Assembly: GCF_022370635.2 (NCBI RefSeq)
Contig: NZ_CP092362.2
Span: forward strand, 5,890,001-5,954,000
Origin: Mycolicibacterium crocinum
Lineage (GTDB): Bacteria > Actinomycetota > Actinomycetes > Mycobacteriales > Mycobacteriaceae
Length of the DNA stretch: 64,000 nt
Direction: 5' to 3'
This document shows, one piece after another, positions 61,680 to 64,000 of this stretch (positions within the stretch are counted from its first letter, which is position 1; the number at the start of each line of letters is the position of its first letter). A model generated the notes under the pieces. That model ran no database searches. It was not told the origin of the DNA and worked only from the letters and a program-made list of their open reading frames with translations. A program made the translations under genes and the position numbers.

Positions 61680-64000
61680 AGCCGCCGCCCCGCCGGCCGG
61701 TCGCCTACGTTCGGCCCGGCCCCCGCACCCGCGCGGTGCGCGCCGAACTCTCCGACGCCGCGGTGGTGTCGCGTTCCTGGGGCATGGCGTTGGCCACCCT
61801 CGTCAGCCGCATCACCGGGTTCATCCGGATCGTGCTGCTGGCCGCGATCCTCGGTGCGGCGCTGTCGAGCGCGTTCACTGTCGCCAACCAGTTGCCGAAC
61901 CTGATCGCGGCGCTGGTGCTGGAGGCCACGTTCACCGCGATCTTCGTCCCGGTGCTGGCCCGCGCCGAGCGCGACGACCCTGACGGCGGCGAGCGGTTCG
62001 TCCGCCGGCTGGTCACCCTGGCCACCACGCTGCTGCTGGTCGCCACGCTGCTGTCGGTCGCGGCGGCACCACTGCTGGTGCGGCTCATGCTGGGCCATGA
62101 CCCACAGGTCAACCAGCCGCTGACGACCGCGTTCGCGTACCTGCTGCTGCCGCAGGTGATCTTCTACGGGCTGTCCTCGGTGTTCATGGCGATCCTGAAC
62201 AACCGCAATGTGTTCGGGCCGCCCGCGTGGGCGCCGGTGGTCAACAACGTGGTCGCGATCGCGACCCTGGGGCTGTATCTCATTGTGCCGGGCCAGCTCT
62301 CGGTCGATCCGGTGCAGATGGGCAACGCCAAGCTGCTGGTGCTCGGCATCGGGACGACGCTGGGCGTGGTGGCCCAGACCGTGGTGCTGCTGGTCGCGAT
62401 CCGCGCCGAGCGGATCAGCCTGCGGCCGCTGTGGGGCATCGACGACCGGCTCAAGCGGTTCGGCGCCATGGCCGGTGCGATGGTGCTCTACGTCCTGATC
62501 AGTCAGGTCGGTCTGGTGGTCGTCAACCAGATCGCCAGTACCGCGGCCGCCTCGGGTCCGGCGATCTACAACTACACCTGGCTGGTGCTGATGCTGCCGT
62601 TCGGCATCATCGGCGTGACGGTGCTGACGGTGGTGATGCCGCGGCTGAGCCGCAACGCCGCCGCCGACAACACGCCCGCCGTGCTGGCCGACCTGTCGCT
62701 GGCCACCCGGCTGACGATGGTGACGCTGATCCCGATTGTGGCGTTCATGACCGTCGGCGGCCCGGCGATGGGCAGCGCCCTGTTCGCCTACGGAAAGTTC
62801 GGCGAGGTCGACGCGAACTACCTCGGCGTGGCGATCAGCCTCTCGGCGTTCACCCTCATCCCGTACGCGCTGGTGCTGTTGCAGCTACGGGTGTTCTACG
62901 CCCGCGAACAACCATGGACGCCGATCCTGATCATCGTCGCGATCACGGTCGTGAAGATCGTGGCCTCGTTGCTGGCTCCGCACGTGACCGGCGACAAGGA
63001 ACTCGTCGCCGGCTACCTGGGCCTGGCGAACGGGCTCGGCTTCCTCGCCGGCGCCGTGCTGGGATACGTGCTGCTGCAGCGCGCGTTGAAGCCGCCGCGC
63101 GGCACGCTGCTCGACCTGGACGTGGTCCGCACGATCCTGGTCACCACGGCCGCGTCGCTGGCGGCCGGGCTGATCGCCTACGTCGTCGACCGGCTGCTCG
63201 GGCTCAAGGTGCTGACCGAGCACGGCGGCGGAGTCGGATCGCTGTTGCGCCTGCTCGTGCTCGCCGTGATCATGCTGCCGATCTTGGCCGCGGTGATGCT
63301 CGCCGCGCGGGTCCCCGACGCGGTCGCCGCCTGGGGCGCGGTCAAACGCCGCATCACCCGCACCCCGCCGCAGACCGTCACACCAGTTGCTGCGCTCGAC
63401 CGGCCGCAGGTCCCGAGGCACTTCCCGTACCCTGAGCACAACAATTCGTATGGAGCCGCGGGCTCGATGGGGAAAGGACCGGAGGTGAACGACCAACCCT
63501 CGGGCAATCCGCCCGCCGAGCCCACCGGCGACGCCACCACGAAGATTCCGCACCAGGCCGCCGACGATTTCCAGCCGGACGTGGCGCCTGAGGTTCATGT
63601 CGGCACCGTCGCGGCTTCGGAGGGCAGGAGCGAAGCGACCCGGGGAGAGTTCATTGTCCCGCCCAAGCAGCCGAACGCCGACTTCGCCGGCGATCCCACT
63701 CGCGAACCGCTCGGTTTCGAATCGCCGCGGGAACCGGCGATGGAGTCCAGCCCCGACGAGGACACCCACCTGATTCCGGGGGCCAGCATCGCCGGCGGCC
63801 GTTATCGCCTGCTCGTCTCGCACGGCGGCCCGCCCGGGTTGCAGTTCTGGCAGGCCCTGGACACCGCCCTGGACCGGCAGGTCGCGCTCACATTCGTCGA
63901 CCCCGACCGGACGATGTCCGACGAGCAGGTGCAGGAAATTCTTTCCCGCACACTCAAACTCAGCCAGATCGAGCGGCCCGGTATCGCCCGGGTCCTCGAC
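61676..64000 (+). CDS. murJ: Lipid II flippase MurJ (MviN) with C-terminal pseudokinase, cut by the right edge
   Basis: The frame is open for 775 codons to the end of the window. Residues about 30-560 form the MATE/MOP-type flippase with some 14 helices (SRSWGMALATLVSRITGFIRIV, NLIAALVLEATFTAIFVPVL, LNNRNVFGPPAWAPVVNNVV). A cytosolic linker rich in Pro and acidic residues follows, and from about 700 a kinase-like fold begins (GASIAGGRYRLLVSHGGP, ALDRQVALTFVD). In mycobacteria this domain is a pseudokinase whose phosphorylation recruits FhaA and slows peptidoglycan synthesis. The gene flips lipid II across the membrane. It overlaps the DUF6049 gene by 4 nt. Confidence 0.95.
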   Translation, partial: MKPPPRRPVAYVRPGPRTRAVRAELSDAAVVSRSWGMALATLVSRITGFIRIVLLAAILGAALSSAFTVANQLPNLIAALVLEATFTAIFVPVLARAERDDPDGGERFVRRLVTLATTLLLVATLLSVAAAPLLVRLMLGHDPQVNQPLTTAFAYLLLPQVIFYGLSSVFMAILNNRNVFGPPAWAPVVNNVVAIATLGLYLIVPGQLSVDPVQMGNAKLLVLGIGTTLGVVAQTVVLLVAIRAERISLRPLWGIDDRLKRFGAMAGAMVLYVLISQVGLVVVNQIASTAAASGPAIYNYTWLVLMLPFGIIGVTVLTVVMPRLSRNAAADNTPAVLADLSLATRLTMVTLIPIVAFMTVGGPAMGSALFAYGKFGEVDANYLGVAISLSAFTLIPYALVLLQLRVFYAREQPWTPILIIVAITVVKIVASLLAPHVTGDKELVAGYLGLANGLGFLAGAVLGYVLLQRALKPPRGTLLDLDVVRTILVTTAASLAAGLIAYVVDRLLGLKVLTEHGGGVGSLLRLLVLAVIMLPILAAVMLAARVPDAVAAWGAVKRRITRTPPQTVTPVAALDRPQVPRHFPYPEHNNSYGAAGSMGKGPEVNDQPSGNPPAEPTGDATTKIPHQAADDFQPDVAPEVHVGTVAASEGRSEATRGEFIVPPKQPNADFAGDPTREPLGFESPREPAMESSPDEDTHLIPGASIAGGRYRLLVSHGGPPGLQFWQALDTALDRQVALTFVDPDRTMSDEQVQEILSRTLKLSQIERPGIARVLD

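Overview
The window is high-GC actinobacterial chromosome. Gene content and order mark it as a mycobacterium, most likely a rapidly growing Mycolicibacterium. The supporting block is ponA1 - GT87 membrane protein - DJ-1 protein - rpsF - ssb - rpsR - rplI - dnaB, flanked by ino1, leuS, an Mtc28 homologue and pcnA/mutT4/murJ. The TopoM-type topoisomerase pair, a chromosomal rifampin ADP-ribosyltransferase (arr) and a glucosylglycerate hydrolase point the same way. No rRNA, tRNA, CRISPR array or transposase was recognised.

Layout. 1-6.8 kb: a polyketide synthase (KS-AT-DH-KR, cut by the left edge) downstream of an FAD-dependent halogenase-like enzyme in one minus-strand operon. 7.1-11.9 kb: a two-subunit type IIA topoisomerase of the TopoM kind and a TspO protein. 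11.9-20.3 kb: accessory and stress genes (hydrolase, MpaB-type oxygenase, PPOX protein, CIA30 protein, atypical small ORF, sulfatase, arr, secreted coiled-coil protein, universal stress protein). 20.3-26.1 kb: dnaB with two intein-related elements, then rplI, rpsR, ssb and rpsF. 26-34 kb: cell-envelope genes (ponA1 and its operon, a DUF1707 protein, PadR regulator, ino1). 34-45 kb: hydrolases, PhoX, LLM oxidoreductase, P450 with divergent GntR regulator, polar amino-acid ABC transporter, MarR regulator, ggh and an SDR. 45-53.5 kb: leuS, Mtc28-like antigen, small membrane protein, BASS-type transporter, YqgE, MFS and DinB/maleylpyruvate-isomerase-like protein. 53.5-64 kb: molybdopterin-binding lipoprotein, GGDEF-EAL protein, Asp-rich repeat protein, pcnA, mutT4, a large secreted protein and murJ (cut by the right edge).

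The most notable finding is at dnaB. The helicase gene carries an in-frame 293-residue intein inside its Walker A motif, with class 3 features and a decayed endonuclease. The second mycobacterial DnaB intein site (G693/S694) is empty. A free-standing 427-residue ORF clearly related to the intein normally found at that second site lies three codons after the dnaB stop, in the same frame. It starts at what would be intein residue 1 and has lost the splicing residues, but it keeps both LAGLIDADG motifs. It looks like an intein turned into a stand-alone homing endonuclease beside its own empty target, and codons across the target look recoded. A perfect LexA-type palindrome precedes dnaB.

Many genes appear leaderless, with an A-T-rich -10 hexamer 6-8 nt before the start codon. 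Several start codons were set on that basis. All statements about other genomes are from memory of the families and were not checked by search.
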